From Pseudomonas muyukensis (GTDB taxonomy: Bacteria > Pseudomonadota > Gammaproteobacteria > Pseudomonadales > Pseudomonadaceae), in NCBI RefSeq assembly GCF_019139535.1, contig NZ_CP077073.1:1934001-1998000 (forward strand): a stretch of DNA of 64,000 nucleotides, written 5' to 3'. Positions 10,105 to 20,084 of this stretch are shown one piece after another. A model generated the notes under the pieces. The model did no database searches. It saw only the letters and a list, made by a program, of their open reading frames with translations, and had not been told where the DNA came from. Position 1 is the stretch's first letter, and every line of letters starts with the position of its first letter. Both the position numbers and the translations under genes were made by a program.

Positions 10105-10326
10105 TCAGGCGGCGTTGAATTCCACAGGGTAGGGCAGCACGGCCTGTTGGCTCAGTTGCAGGTCAGTGAGCGTTTCACGCACCACCTGCTTGGCCAGGCA
10201 AGCACATTTGCCACACTGGCTGGCGACGTTGGTCGCGGCTCGAACTTCCTTGTAGCTGCAGCATCCTTCGTAGATCGCATCGCGGATCTGTCCGTCGGTG
10301 ACACCGACACAAAGACACACATACAT
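10105..10326 (-). CDS. bfd: Bacterioferritin-associated ferredoxin
   Basis: Small [2Fe-2S] protein that docks on bacterioferritin near its heme and delivers electrons to release stored iron. The protein has 73 residues. All four cluster ligands are visible: Cys4 and Cys6 in MYVCLC, and Cys38 and Cys41 in SQCGKC. The ATG at 10326 is chosen because this is the family N-terminus; the frame stays open upstream to 10521 but that part is not family-like. A Fur-like box sits about 40 bp upstream, which fits induction under iron starvation. Confidence 0.96.
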   Translation of the reverse strand: MYVCLCVGVTDGQIRDAIYEGCCSYKEVRAATNVASQCGKCACLAKQVVRETLTDLQLSQQAVLPYPVEFNAA

Positions 10327-10366
10327 AAAGGCTGACCATCGCGGGGTTGAGTCGATGGGTTGGAGA

Positions 10367-10385
10367 GTAATGGTAATGAGAATGC
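10367..10385. promoter_or_regulatory. Fur-box-like site upstream of bfd
   Basis: GTAATGGTAATGAGAATGC is built of three hexamers of the NNTAAT/NAATG type, as in Fur boxes, and lies just ahead of bfd. Family knowledge: bfd is iron-repressed in Pseudomonas. The match was made by eye. Confidence 0.6.
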
Positions 10386-10541
10386 TTGTCAAAGCCCTTT
10401 CTGAAAGGGCCGTGCTTGAGCGACCGGTGGTACAGATTCGGCCTGTCACGCAAAGCTGTGTATGATGGTCAACCTTTGCTGGATCCGGGGGAATGCGTTC
10501 TGCCCGGGCAAGCTTCTTCACCCCTCATCAGGAGAAATCGA

Positions 10542-11144
10542 ATGAGCGTACTCGTTGGCAAGAAAGCCCCTGACTTCACCGTACCGGCTGTGCTGGGCAA
10601 CGGCGAAATCGTCGACAGCTTCAACCTGGCCTCGGCCATCAAAGGCAAGTACGGCCTGGTGTTCTTCTACCCGCTGGACTTCACCTTCGTCTGCCCGTCC
10701 GAGCTGATCGCCCTGGATCACCGCATCCCGGACTTCCAGGCCCGCAACGTGGAAGTGATCGGCGTGTCGATCGACTCGCACTTCACCCACAACGCCTGGC
10801 GTAACACCCCGGTCAACAACGGCGGCATCGGTCAGGTCAAGTACACCCTGGCGGCCGACATGACCCACGAAATCTGCAAGGCCTACGACGTCGAGTCCGA
10901 AGGCGGCGTGGCGTTCCGTGGCGCCTTCCTGATCGACACCAATGGTGTCGTTCGTTCGCAGATCGTCAACGACCTGCCGCTGGGCCGTAACATGGACGAG
11001 CTGCTGCGCCTGGTCGACGCCCTGCAATTCCACGAAGAGCACGGCGAAGTCTGCCCGGCCAACTGGAAGAAAGGCGACAAGGGCATGAACGCTTCGCCGG
11101 AAGGTGTTGCCGCCTACCTGAGCGAGAACGCTGGCAAGCTGTAA
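10542..11144 (+). CDS. 2-Cys peroxiredoxin (AhpC/TSA family)
   Basis: Reduces hydrogen peroxide and organic peroxides through a cysteine sulfenic acid. The protein has 200 residues. The peroxidatic Cys is in DFTFVCPSE near residue 51, and the resolving Cys is in GEVCPANW near residue 170, so it is a typical dimeric 2-Cys enzyme. A GGAG ribosome site precedes ATG 10542. It is divergent from bfd, sharing the regulatory stretch 10327-10541 with the Fur-like box, which joins iron release to peroxide defence. A strong bidirectional terminator follows. Confidence 0.94.
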   Translation: MSVLVGKKAPDFTVPAVLGNGEIVDSFNLASAIKGKYGLVFFYPLDFTFVCPSELIALDHRIPDFQARNVEVIGVSIDSHFTHNAWRNTPVNNGGIGQVKYTLAADMTHEICKAYDVESEGGVAFRGAFLIDTNGVVRSQIVNDLPLGRNMDELLRLVDALQFHEEHGEVCPANWKKGDKGMNASPEGVAAYLSENAGKL

Positions 11145-11156
11145 TTGCCTCGCGCA

Positions 11157-11190
11157 TAAAAAAACCGGCCCATGTGGCCGGTTTTTTTAT
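11157..11190. terminator. Bidirectional terminator after the peroxiredoxin gene
   Basis: A-run, stem ACCGGCC / GGCCGGT with loop CATGT, then seven T. It can serve the peroxiredoxin gene and, in the other direction, rnt. Confidence 0.9.
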
Positions 11191-11210
11191 TCCAACGGTC
11201 AAGCTTAACC

Positions 11211-11282
11211 CTGTAGGAGCCGGCCAGCGCAGTGGATGGCACCGGCGCTGCCGGTGTTCGCCGGCAAGGCCGGCTCCTACAG
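11211..11282. repeat. REP element pair
   Basis: TGTAGGAGCCGGCC and its inverted partner GGCCGGCTCCTACAG enclose two inner GGC-rich palindromes. It lies between the convergent peroxiredoxin and rnt genes. Confidence 0.8.
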
Positions 11283-11291
11283 AGGGCGAGT

Positions 11292-11966
11292 TCAATCGTT
11301 GAAATCGCGCCAGCCGCCCATCTCTTTCCAGCGGTTGACGATGCCGCAGAACAACTCGGCGGTCTTCTCGGTGTCGTAGCGCGCCGAATGCGCCTCACGG
11401 CCGTCGAAGTCGATGTCGGCGCTTTGGCAGGCCCGCGCCAGCACGGTCTGGCCATAGGCGAGGCCGGCCAGGGTGGCGGTGTCGAAGCTGGAGAACGGGT
11501 GAAACGGGTTGCGCTTGATGTCGTTGCGCGCCACTGCCGCATTGAGGAAGCCCAGGTCGAAGCTGCTGTTGTGGCCGACCAGGATCGCCCGCTTGCAGCC
11601 GTTGGCCTTCAATGCCTTGCGCACACCGCGGAAGATATCGGTGAGCGCGCTTTCCTCGGCCACGGCCATGCGCAACGGGTGGTCAAGCTTGATCCCGGTG
11701 AACTCCAGCGCGGCGGCCTCGATGTTGGCCCCCTCGAACGGCTCGACCCGGTAGAAGTAGGTGTGCTCGGGGAACAGGAAGCCTTTCTCGTCCATGCCGA
11801 TAGTGACCGCGGCAATTTCCAGCAGGGCGTCGGTGGCGCTGTTGAAGCCGCCAGTCTCGACATCCACCACCACCGGCAGGTAGCCGCGGAAACGCTCGGC
11901 CATCGGGTGGCGCGAGCCGCTGCTGACCGGGCTGTCCTGTTCGTCGTCGTAGAGGTCTTCGCTCAC
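11292..11966 (-). CDS. rnt: Ribonuclease T
   Basis: DEDD-family 3'-5' exoribonuclease that trims the 3' ends of tRNA and other stable RNAs. The protein has 224 residues. Exo I is VDVETGG with Asp35 and Glu37, Exo II is HNSSFDLGF, and Exo III is [10 protein letters not shown] with its His and Asp. An N-terminal acidic leader of about 20 residues precedes the fold. Its start overlaps the pyrC stop by 4 bp, so the two are coupled in the order pyrC-rnt. Confidence 0.96.
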   Translation of the reverse strand: MSEDLYDDEQDSPVSSGSRHPMAERFRGYLPVVVDVETGGFNSATDALLEIAAVTIGMDEKGFLFPEHTYFYRVEPFEGANIEAAALEFTGIKLDHPLRMAVAEESALTDIFRGVRKALKANGCKRAILVGHNSSFDLGFLNAAVARNDIKRNPFHPFSSFDTATLAGLAYGQTVLARACQSADIDFDGREAHSARYDTEKTAELFCGIVNRWKEMGGWRDFND

Positions 11967-13009
11967 GCGTTGTCCTCCAGCAGGCGCCAGCGCAGTTGTT
12001 CACCGGCGCGCAGGGGAACCACGGTGGTGTCGCCCAATGGCAGGCTGTCGGGCGCCGTCCACGTTTCGCGAACCAGGGTAATGGTGTCGGTGTTTCGTGG
12101 CAGGCCGTAGAAATCCGGGCCGTGCTTGCTGGCGAAACCTTCCAGCTTGTCCAGCGCGTTGCGCTGCTCGAACGCCTCGGCGTACAGCTCGATCGCGGCA
12201 TAGGCGGTGTAGCAGCCGGCGCAGCCGCAGGCGGCTTCTTTCGCGTGTTTGGCGTGGGGGGCCGAATCGGTGCCGAGGAAGAACTTCGGGTTGCCGCTGG
12301 TGGCGGCGTCCAGCAGCGCCACCTGGTGGGTGTTGCGCTTGAGGATCGGCAGGCAATAGAAGTGCGGGCGAATGCCGCCGACCAGCATGTGGTTGCGGTT
12401 GTACAGCAGGTGCTGGGCGGTGATGGTCGCGCCGACGTTGGCCGGGGCCTCGCTGACGAACTGTGCGGCATCGCCGGTGGTGATGTGCTCGAACACCACC
12501 TTGAGGGTCGGGAAGCGCTCGACCAGACGACGCATGTGCTCGTCGATGAAGCGCTTCTCGCGGTCGAACACGTCGACCTCGCTGCGGGTCACTTCACCGT
12601 GCACCAGCAATGGCATGCCGACTTGCGCCAGTGCCTCGATGGCCGGGAAGATGTTGTCGATGCTGGTCACGCCCGAGTCGGAGTTGGTGGTGGCGCCGGC
12701 CGGGTACAGCTTGGCGGCGTACACGAAGCCGCTGGCCTTGGCCGCGCGGACATCCTCGGGGCTGGTGCGGTCGGTGAGGTACAGCACCATCAGCGGCTCG
12801 AAGCGGCTGCCGGCCGGGCGGGCGGCAAGGATGCGCTCGCGGTAGGCGCCAGCCTCGACGGCGTTGCGCACCGGCGGCACGAGGTTGGGCATGATGATGG
12901 CACGGGCAAAGGTGCGCGCCACGTCACCGACGGTATGTGGCAGGACGGCACCATCGCGCAGATGGATGTGCCAGTCGTCGGGGCGCAGGAGGGTCAGGCG
13001 ATCGGACAT
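11963..13009 (-). CDS. pyrC: Dihydroorotase (homodimeric, class II)
   Basis: Interconverts carbamoyl-aspartate and dihydroorotate in pyrimidine biosynthesis. The protein has 348 residues, the E. coli-type length. Metal ligands His14 and His16 are in DWHIHLRDG, the carboxylated Lys is in [14 protein letters not shown], and the third-metal Asp is in GTDSAPHAK. First gene of a pyrC-rnt unit, divergent from motY across 130 bp. Confidence 0.97.
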   Translation of the reverse strand: MSDRLTLLRPDDWHIHLRDGAVLPHTVGDVARTFARAIIMPNLVPPVRNAVEAGAYRERILAARPAGSRFEPLMVLYLTDRTSPEDVRAAKASGFVYAAKLYPAGATTNSDSGVTSIDNIFPAIEALAQVGMPLLVHGEVTRSEVDVFDREKRFIDEHMRRLVERFPTLKVVFEHITTGDAAQFVSEAPANVGATITAQHLLYNRNHMLVGGIRPHFYCLPILKRNTHQVALLDAATSGNPKFFLGTDSAPHAKHAKEAACGCAGCYTAYAAIELYAEAFEQRNALDKLEGFASKHGPDFYGLPRNTDTITLVRETWTAPDSLPLGDTTVVPLRAGEQLRWRLLEDNA

Positions 13010-13139
13010 TGGGAATTCCAGGCGGGTCGAACTCAGACCTCAATGCTACCGGAAAACCCCTTGTCGAGCACGGCTATCAAGTTTTCCCACGGGCGTCCGA
13101 TAGCCTTGAGGTAAGCCGTCAGAATCTGTGGAGCCGCCC

Positions 13140-14102
13140 GTGCGCCAGCGTTACCTAGCCCTGTTCACCCTTGTCGCCAGCCTGCCGGCTGGGGCATTGA
13201 CCTTCCAGACCCGCGTGGAGAACGTCGCCTGGAAAGTCGAGGGGGACCAGTTCGAATGCCGCCTGATCCAGCCGATCGACGGCTTCGGCAGCGGTGAGTT
13301 CGTGCGCCGCGCCGGTGAGCAGCCGACTTTCCAGCTGCGCTCTGACAGCAATGTGCTCGGGGCCGGCTCGGCCACCCTGCTGGCCGCGGCGGCGCCCTGG
13401 CAGCCTGGGCGCGGCGATATCAACCTGGGTGCGGTGCGCATGGCCCGCAGCGGTGTGCTGTTCACCTCCAGCCAAGGGCAGGCCAGCCGCCTGATCAACG
13501 GCCTGCTCGATGGGCGCAGCAGCGTGGTGCGCAACTACGCCGGTGAAGGCGGGCGGGCCATGGAAGTGCATGTGATGCCGGTGAGTTTTGCCAAGGCCTA
13601 CAGCGACTACCAGCTCTGCGCGGCCAAACTGCTGCCGATGAACTACGACCAGATCCGCCAGACCCAGGTCGGCTTTCCCGGTGGCGGCATCGAACTGGAC
13701 AGCTCGGCGCGCGCGCGCCTGGACGTGATCCTCGATTACTTGAAGGCCGATCCGTCGGTCAATCACATCGAGCTCAATGGCCACTCCGACAACAGCGGCA
13801 ATCGCCTGACCAATCGCGACACCTCGCGGCGGCGGGCCTTGGCGGTGGCCGAATACTTCAAGGCCCATGGCGTGCCGGACGAGCAGATCACCGTGCGCTT
13901 CCATGGCGAACGCTACCCGCTGGCCAAGAACAACACCCCTGCCAACCGTGCGCGCAACCGCCGAGTCAACATCCAGCTTGACCGGGTGGTACCGGTGCAC
14001 AAGCCCGTCGAGCCGCCGCCGGTGCAGGCCCCGCCAGCCGCAGCCCCGGCTGCTGCGCCTACGGCCCCGGTAGGGGCCGCGCAGCCCGCGCCGGGGAAAT
14101 AA
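13140..14102 (+). CDS. motY: Flagellar sodium-motor/T-ring protein MotY-like, OmpA C-terminal domain
   Basis: Periplasmic protein that binds peptidoglycan and helps anchor flagellar stator units around the basal body. About 320 residues: signal peptide (residues 1-20), a MotY N-terminal beta domain, then an OmpA-type peptidoglycan-binding domain around 180-285 with the [17 protein letters not shown] block, and a Pro/Ala-rich tail. The GTG at 13140 is chosen because GGAG lies six bases before it; another GTG is four codons upstream at 13128. The pyrC-motY-argG order is the one known for motY in Pseudomonas. Confidence 0.88.
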   Translation: MRQRYLALFTLVASLPAGALTFQTRVENVAWKVEGDQFECRLIQPIDGFGSGEFVRRAGEQPTFQLRSDSNVLGAGSATLLAAAAPWQPGRGDINLGAVRMARSGVLFTSSQGQASRLINGLLDGRSSVVRNYAGEGGRAMEVHVMPVSFAKAYSDYQLCAAKLLPMNYDQIRQTQVGFPGGGIELDSSARARLDVILDYLKADPSVNHIELNGHSDNSGNRLTNRDTSRRRALAVAEYFKAHGVPDEQITVRFHGERYPLAKNNTPANRARNRRVNIQLDRVVPVHKPVEPPPVQAPPAAAPAAAPTAPVGAAQPAPGK

Positions 14103-14236
14103 TCCAGGGTGCGACCGTGGGTCGCGCTCTCGACAATTCCTGTCGCTTTGTCGTCACAAGCTGTCGCCCCATTGTAAATTTTTCGGCAAGGCCGGTAGAA
14201 TCATCGGCTTTCCGTACAACCCCGTGGAGTGATGGC

Positions 14237-15454
<1,218 letters not shown>

Positions 15455-15466
15455 GCAGGCGGTTGC

Positions 15467-15500
15467 AGAAAAACCCGGCCAGTGGCCGGGTTTTTTTGTG
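15467..15500. terminator. Terminator of argG
   Basis: A-run, stem AACCCGGCC / GGCCGGGTT with loop AGT, and seven T. It is symmetric enough to also serve the minus-strand gene ending at 15509. Confidence 0.9.
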
Positions 15501-15508
15501 CCTGGGCC

Positions 15509-16039
15509 TCATGCTTGATGTTCCCCGTCGAGCGCCGTTGCAGCGTTGTCGAGCATAGGCTCCACCGACAGGTGAATGCATACCCGTGCATCCAGGTTGT
15601 ACAGGACCCAGCGCCGCGTCGAGGACGGTGGGCGCTCGATCATGCGCAGTACATGGTTTTCGATCATCTTGCGGCTTTCCGAGCCGGAGATGGCGATGAT
15701 CATTGCGCCTTGATCGTGGCTGGAGGGCCTGATGGCTTCGGCGGGCATCGTGGGGCTGTGAGTTGCCGTTGTCTGTTCGGCGCTTGGGCCGGAGGCAGAA
15801 GAGGGCGGCTGACAACTTGAACCGGGCTCGTGTTTGTCGGGGGCGAACAATGAGCCGGTGTTGAAGTTGAGGGTGAGGAAGAACAACACCGTCAGGAAAA
15901 ACGGAAACCCCACCAGAAACCAGGTGTAGATACTCTGGCTCTCTTCACTGAGAAAGGGAAGGGAGGCCAGTGCCGAGGCTTCGATGACGCCGGCAAACAC
16001 GGCGATAAGGGTCAGGGGACTAAGGGATTCTTGGTTCAT
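15509..16039 (-). CDS. Hypothetical membrane protein, two N-terminal membrane spans
   Basis: Not recognised. The protein has 176 residues: two hydrophobic spans near residues 8-28 and 38-60 (the second rich in Phe and Leu), a Ser/Pro-rich low-complexity linker around 70-105, and a C-terminal globular part with the segments MIIAISGSESRKMIENH and WVLYNLDARVCIHLSVEP. The C-terminal part is probably cytoplasmic. It is divergent from the response regulator gene across an AT-rich 365-bp region, so a regulatory link between them is possible. Confidence 0.7.
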   Translation of the reverse strand: MNQESLSPLTLIAVFAGVIEASALASLPFLSEESQSIYTWFLVGFPFFLTVLFFLTLNFNTGSLFAPDKHEPGSSCQPPSSASGPSAEQTTATHSPTMPAEAIRPSSHDQGAMIIAISGSESRKMIENHVLRMIERPPSSTRRWVLYNLDARVCIHLSVEPMLDNAATALDGEHQA

Positions 16040-16404
16040 GATGAGTATCCGGTCGAGCGTCGCTCATCTGTACGTTGTTTCTTTTCCTGGCAGCAGTGTG
16101 AGGCGCTTCCATTATTGGAAATGAATCTCCTTCAACCTTTATCCTGTACCTATAAGTGAAATTTCCTGCGAGCTATGTAATGGGTCGGTACTTGGATCCC
16201 ATTGGCGGGGCTGTTAATTTTTGTGACGGTTAATTCAGGCATGAATCTATTACATTTTGTGAAATAGGCGCGTGTAGGATTAATCCTCAATAGTTGTAGT
16301 CCTCTTCTTTTGATGTATCTGTCAGGGGAACTTCATAACTAATCGGCGGCAAGGTCGGTTAAGGTGGCCTGGCGAATTGAAAATAACGAATCAATGGATA
16401 TCGC
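16040..16404. promoter_or_regulatory. AT-rich divergent intergenic region with palindrome
   Basis: This 365-bp stretch is clearly more AT-rich than its surroundings. It contains the perfect 12-bp palindrome AGGATTAATCCT (16276-16287). No open frame has convincing coding character. It probably holds promoters for both divergent genes. Confidence 0.45.
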
Positions 16405-17031
16405 ATGAATAAAGTGCTGATCGTGGATGATCACCCGGTCATTCGCCTGGCCGTACGCATGCTGATGGAACGGCATGGTTACGAGGTGGTGGCGGAGAGC
16501 GACAATGGTGTGGATGCCCTGCAACTTTCGCGGGAGTATCTACCGGACATCGTCGTGTTGGATATCGGGATCCCCAAGCTGGATGGGCTTGAGGTAATAG
16601 CTCGGCTGGCCCTGCTGAGTCCGGCGAGCAAGGTGTTGGTACTGACATCGCAGACCCCGGGGCATTTCTCGATGCGCTGCATGCAGGCGGGGGCGGCGGG
16701 TTACGTATGCAAGCAGCAGGAATTGACCGAGTTGCTCAGCGCAATCAAGGCGGTGCTGTCTGGCTACAGCTATTTCCCCAACCAGGCGCTGCACAAGGGG
16801 CGCTCCGGTGTCGGCGGCGCGACGGAAAGCGAGATGGTCGAGCGTCTGTCTGGGCGAGAGATGATGGTGCTGCAGCAACTGGCGCGGGGCAAAAGCAACA
16901 AGGAAATCGCTGACAGCATGTTCCTCAGCAACAAGACCGTCAGTACCTACAAGACCCGACTGTTGCTCAAGCTCAATGCCCGTTCCCTGGTCGACCTCAT
17001 CGAGTTGGCCCAGCGCCATGGGCTGGCCTGA
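16405..17031 (+). CDS. Two-component response regulator, NarL/LuxR type
   Basis: Cytoplasmic DNA-binding regulator, 208 residues. Receiver domain 1-120: acidic pocket Asp8/Asp9, phospho-acceptor Asp53 in VVLDIGIPKLDG, and the conserved Lys103 in YVCKQQE. A LuxR-type helix-turn-helix follows at about 148-205 (LSGREMMVLQQLARGKSNKEIAD). The architecture resembles BvgA/EvgA/FimZ regulators. No sensor kinase gene is in the window, so it is an orphan. Codon use and the AT-rich upstream region differ from the flanking housekeeping genes. Confidence 0.93.
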   Translation: MNKVLIVDDHPVIRLAVRMLMERHGYEVVAESDNGVDALQLSREYLPDIVVLDIGIPKLDGLEVIARLALLSPASKVLVLTSQTPGHFSMRCMQAGAAGYVCKQQELTELLSAIKAVLSGYSYFPNQALHKGRSGVGGATESEMVERLSGREMMVLQQLARGKSNKEIADSMFLSNKTVSTYKTRLLLKLNARSLVDLIELAQRHGLA

Positions 17032-17038
17032 GCATGAT

Positions 17039-17070
17039 TGAAAAAGCCCCCATGGCGGAGGCTTTTCAGG
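17039..17070. terminator. Possible shared terminator
   Basis: AAAAAGCCCCC / GGAGGCTTTT imperfect hairpin lies between the convergent response regulator gene and the PA3496-type gene, with A- and T-runs on both sides. Confidence 0.6.
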
Positions 17071-17071
17071 G

Positions 17072-17248
17072 TTACAGGTCGTAGTCGAAATCGGCCAGTT
17101 GCCTCTGCAGTCGCCGCTCCTCGAGCATGTTGTCGATGGTGCGGCGTTTGCTGAGGTTGGTCTTGGCCGGTTCGGCCTGAGGCTCTTCGTCTTCGTCCAC
17201 GCTCTGGAATTCTTCGTCGATAGCCAGGTCTTCTTTATCGGTGCTCAT
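17072..17248 (-). CDS. Small acidic PA3496-family protein
   Basis: The protein has 58 residues: a strongly acidic N-terminal half (EDLAIDEEFQSVDEDEEP), then a basic-amphipathic segment SKRRTIDNMLEERRLQ and the C-terminus LADFDYDL. It resembles the PA3496 family, annotated as putative envelope integrity protein and found next to nth in Pseudomonas. A ribosome-site-like GGAG is upstream of ATG 17248. No membrane segment or signal peptide is visible. Molecular role unknown. Confidence 0.8.
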   Translation of the reverse strand: MSTDKEDLAIDEEFQSVDEDEEPQAEPAKTNLSKRRTIDNMLEERRLQRQLADFDYDL

Positions 17249-17352
17249 GCGTCACTCCAAGCCAAAGGGCCATTGGCCGTCCTTATAACGGGATTCACCG
17301 AGCGGGTAAAAAAGATTTTTTCAATCGTCGAGGGGCGTATTTCACTATCGCC

Positions 17353-17991
17353 TCAATCGTCCGAGGTCTTGTGCTTGTACTCGCACAGATCTTCGATCCG
17401 GCAACTCCCGCAACGTGGCTTGCGCGCCTGGCATACATAGCGGCCGTGCAGGATCAGCCAATGGTGGGCATCGAGCAGGTAATCGCGGGGGACGAACTTC
17501 AGCAGTTTCTTTTCCACCTCGAGCACGGTCTTGCCCGGGGCAATGCCGGTGCGGTTGCTCACGCGGAAAATGTGCGTATCGACGGCCATGGCCAGCTGGC
17601 GGAAAGCCGTGTTCAGGACCACGTTCGCGGTCTTGCGCCCAACGCCTGGCAGCGCCTCGAGCGCTTCGCGGGTTTGCGGAACCTCGCCGCCATGTTGCTC
17701 GACCAGCAGGCGGCAGGTCTCGATGACGTTCTTGGCCTTGCTGTTGTACAGGCCGATGGTCTTGATGTATTCGCTCAGGCCTTCCACGCCCAGGGCATGG
17801 ATCGCCTGTGGTGTATTGGCCACCGGGTACAGCCGGGCGGTGGCCTTGTTGACCCCGACATCGGTAGCCTGGGCCGAAAGAATCACGGCGATCAGCAGTT
17901 CGAATGGAGTGGTGTAGGCCAGTTCGGTCTTTGGATCGGGGTTGTCTTCATGCAGCCTGCGAAAGATCTCCAGGCGTTTGGCGGCATTCAT
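17353..17991 (-). CDS. nth: Endonuclease III
   Basis: Base-excision repair glycosylase/AP lyase for oxidised pyrimidines. The protein has 212 residues. The helix-hairpin-helix LPGVGRKTANVV carries catalytic Lys120, and Asp138 is in AVDTH. The C-terminal [4Fe-4S] loop has Cys187, Cys194, Cys197 and Cys203 with the classic 6-2-5 spacing. It is the last gene after the rnf cluster (nth overlaps or abuts rnfE by a few bases), the usual arrangement in gammaproteobacteria. Confidence 0.98.
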   Translation of the reverse strand: MNAAKRLEIFRRLHEDNPDPKTELAYTTPFELLIAVILSAQATDVGVNKATARLYPVANTPQAIHALGVEGLSEYIKTIGLYNSKAKNVIETCRLLVEQHGGEVPQTREALEALPGVGRKTANVVLNTAFRQLAMAVDTHIFRVSNRTGIAPGKTVLEVEKKLLKFVPRDYLLDAHHWLILHGRYVCQARKPRCGSCRIEDLCEYKHKTSDD

Positions 17992-17995
17992 GGGG

Positions 17996-18520
17996 TCAAC
18001 GGGTTCCTTGACGGCGTGAGGGGTGGATCCGTGGGCGCAGGTGATTGTACAAGCCCAGCAGCAGACCGAGGAGTATCAAGGCGCCTGGCGCCAGTTCGGC
18101 AACATGCAGGCCAAGCGATTGGGCCAGCAGTTGCCGGCAGGCGCCCAAGGCGATGCAGGCTGCCAGCAGGCCGCCAAGGCCGATGCACAGTGCCCGCCAG
18201 CGCTTGCGTTGTGGCAGCAGCGGCTCGATGGCCAGGCAGCTCAGGGCCAGCAGGGCGGGATAGTGGCCCAGTTGCACGGCCAGGGGCAGGGCCCAGGCGC
18301 GCAGGCCCAGCAGCAGGCAGGTGGTCAGGGTGCTCACCAGCACGATGTTGGCCCAGGGCAGGGTGGCGCTGTCGAGGTGGCGGCGCAGGGGGGCCATCAG
18401 CACCTGATGCAGGCCTGCGAGCACGAGCGCGCACAGGCCGATGGCGGCACCCTGGGCCGCGCTGGCGGTGGCGCCTAGTAGCGGTGCAAGGCCGGCCAGC
18501 AAAAACCACGGTGAGTTCAT
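17996..18520 (-). CDS. rnfE: Divergent Rnf complex subunit E
   Basis: Integral membrane subunit, 174 residues, shorter than the usual 200-230. Six hydrophobic stretches fit the RnfA/RnfE fold. The N-terminal GLCPLL motif of canonical RnfE is GLAPLL here, so the first iron-sulfur cysteine is Ala12; Cys95 in ALSCLAIEP probably matches the second. The start, ATG 18520, overlaps the rnfG stop by 4 bp. The assignment rests on position between rnfG and nth plus the GLAPLLGATASAA segment. Confidence 0.82.
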   Translation of the reverse strand: MNSPWFLLAGLAPLLGATASAAQGAAIGLCALVLAGLHQVLMAPLRRHLDSATLPWANIVLVSTLTTCLLLGLRAWALPLAVQLGHYPALLALSCLAIEPLLPQRKRWRALCIGLGGLLAACIALGACRQLLAQSLGLHVAELAPGALILLGLLLGLYNHLRPRIHPSRRQGTR

Positions 18521-19116
18521 GGCGTCGCCTCGCCAAGCAGTGTCGGGCGCTGCGCGTCGAAATAGCGCAAGGCATCTTGCAGCGCATCGATCACCGCGCG
18601 CGAGGTCACCGTGGCGCCCGCCATCTGGTCGAAGGCGCCATGGTCGCGCTTGATCGCCCAGGCTTGGTCGTGGGTCTTGCCGGTGAACTGGTCCAGCCAA
18701 TGCAGGGTTGGGTCAACCAGTTGGTCGCCCAACCCCGGGCTTTCCTGCTGCTTGAGCACATGCACGCCGACCAGGCGGCCTTGGCTGTCGATGGCGATCG
18801 CCAGCTCGACTGGGCCGGCATAGCCCTGGAAGCTGCTGTGCAGCAGGATGGCCACCGGCATGCCGGCCAGGCTGGCACGGTAGGCGGCGAGCAGCCGGCT
18901 GTGCGCCAGTGTCGGTTGCGCCAGGGGCAAGGGGTTGGCCAGTGGACGGTTGTCGTAGCTGCCTGCGGGAAGCACTGCCAGCCATTGCCGTTCCTTCCAC
19001 TGCTGCGTGGCTTCGGCGATCGGGCTGGCGGTCCAGTGTCGCCAGGTGAGCGTGGCAGCCAAGGCCAGTGCGGTTATCAGCACCAGCAGCAGCTGGCTGC
19101 GCCAGCGGGCACTCAT
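18517..19116 (-). CDS. rnfG: Rnf complex subunit G, covalent flavoprotein
   Basis: Periplasm-facing FMN-binding subunit, 199 residues. One N-terminal membrane anchor (residues 8-24) precedes the FMN-binding domain. The flavinylation motif is FDQMAGATVTSRAV, residues 162-174, with Thr169/Thr171 as attachment candidates; the usual leading Ser of SGATxT is Ala here. Upstream the domain block ESPGLGDQLVDPTLHWLDQF is family-like. ATG 19116 overlaps the rnfD stop by 4 bp. Confidence 0.9.
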   Translation of the reverse strand: MSARWRSQLLLVLITALALAATLTWRHWTASPIAEATQQWKERQWLAVLPAGSYDNRPLANPLPLAQPTLAHSRLLAAYRASLAGMPVAILLHSSFQGYAGPVELAIAIDSQGRLVGVHVLKQQESPGLGDQLVDPTLHWLDQFTGKTHDQAWAIKRDHGAFDQMAGATVTSRAVIDALQDALRYFDAQRPTLLGEATP

Positions 19117-20084
19117 GCGCGCACCCGCTCGCGGGCTTGTGCCAAGCGGTCCAGGGCAGGCGCGGCCAGGTTCATCAGCAAGATGGCGAACGCCGTGCCG
19201 TCGGCAAAGCTGCCCCAGGTGCGAATCAGGTAGATCAGCAGGCCGGCGCCGCAGCCGAACAGCAAGCGGCCAAGCGGGCGCTTGCAACCGGAGACCGGTT
19301 CGGTGGCAATGAAGAACGCCGCCAGCATGGTCGAGCCGGAAAACAGGTGTAGCAGGGGGGAACCGTTGGAATCGGACCCGGCGCCGTTCCAGGCCAGCAG
19401 GCTGAACAGCAGCAGCCCACCGAGCAGGCCGACCGGCGCGTGCCAGCTGAACACCTTGCGCTGCAGTAGCAACAGGCCGCCGAGCAGGAAGGCGAGGTTG
19501 ACCCATTCGCCGCCTCTGCCACCCACGTGCCCGAAAGCGGTATGAGAGCTGAACAGTTCGTCGACGGTCAGGCTGCGGTTGTGGCGCAGCACGTCCAGGA
19601 CCGTCGGGCTGGCCCAGGCGTCGATCTGTTCGCTGGCGGCAAAGCTCAGGTGCAGGCTGTCCAGCAGGCCCGGGGTGTGGCCAGGCCAGTGGTGCATCTG
19701 CAGCGGGAAACTGAGCAGAACGAAGGCGTAGCCGACCATCGCCGGGTTGAACGAATTGCGCCCGACACCGCCGTAGGCTTGCTTGCCCAGGCCGATGGCG
19801 ACGCTCGCGGCAACCACTGGCAACCACCAGGGTGCCTGGGCGGGCAGGGCCGCGGTCAACAGCACGGCGCTGACCCACGCACTGCCATCGCCGAGCGCCA
19901 CGGCTACCGGCAGCCTGCGCCAGCGCAGCAACAGGGCTTCGGTCGCCAACGCGGCGGCGCCGCACAGCAGCAGGTTGACCAATACCCCCCAGCCATGCAG
20001 CCAGAACAGCACCAGCAAGCCCGGTACGCAGGCCAGCAGCACCAGGTTCATGGCGCTGCGCAGGCGCGGGTCAGGTACTGGCAT
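19113..20084 (-). CDS. rnfD: Rnf complex subunit D
   Basis: NqrB/RnfD-family integral membrane flavoprotein, 323 residues, about nine hydrophobic spans. Family blocks are [21 protein letters not shown] (near 98-118) and [18 protein letters not shown] (near 249-266). The usual SGAT flavinylation motif in the mid loop appears weakened to ASPT with Thr161. ATG 20084 lies 14 bp inside the end of rnfB, so translation is coupled. In canonical clusters rnfC sits between rnfB and rnfD; it is missing here. Confidence 0.9.
   Translation of the reverse strand: MPVPDPRLRSAMNLVLLACVPGLLVLFWLHGWGVLVNLLLCGAAALATEALLLRWRRLPVAVALGDGSAWVSAVLLTAALPAQAPWWLPVVAASVAIGLGKQAYGGVGRNSFNPAMVGYAFVLLSFPLQMHHWPGHTPGLLDSLHLSFAASEQIDAWASPTVLDVLRHNRSLTVDELFSSHTAFGHVGGRGGEWVNLAFLLGGLLLLQRKVFSWHAPVGLLGGLLLFSLLAWNGAGSDSNGSPLLHLFSGSTMLAAFFIATEPVSGCKRPLGRLLFGCGAGLLIYLIRTWGSFADGTAFAILLMNLAAPALDRLAQARERVRA

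Noticed and set aside
17371..19233. A 620-codon plus-strand frame across nth and rnfE/G
   Set aside because: It is antisense to four well-supported overlapping genes with intact motifs.
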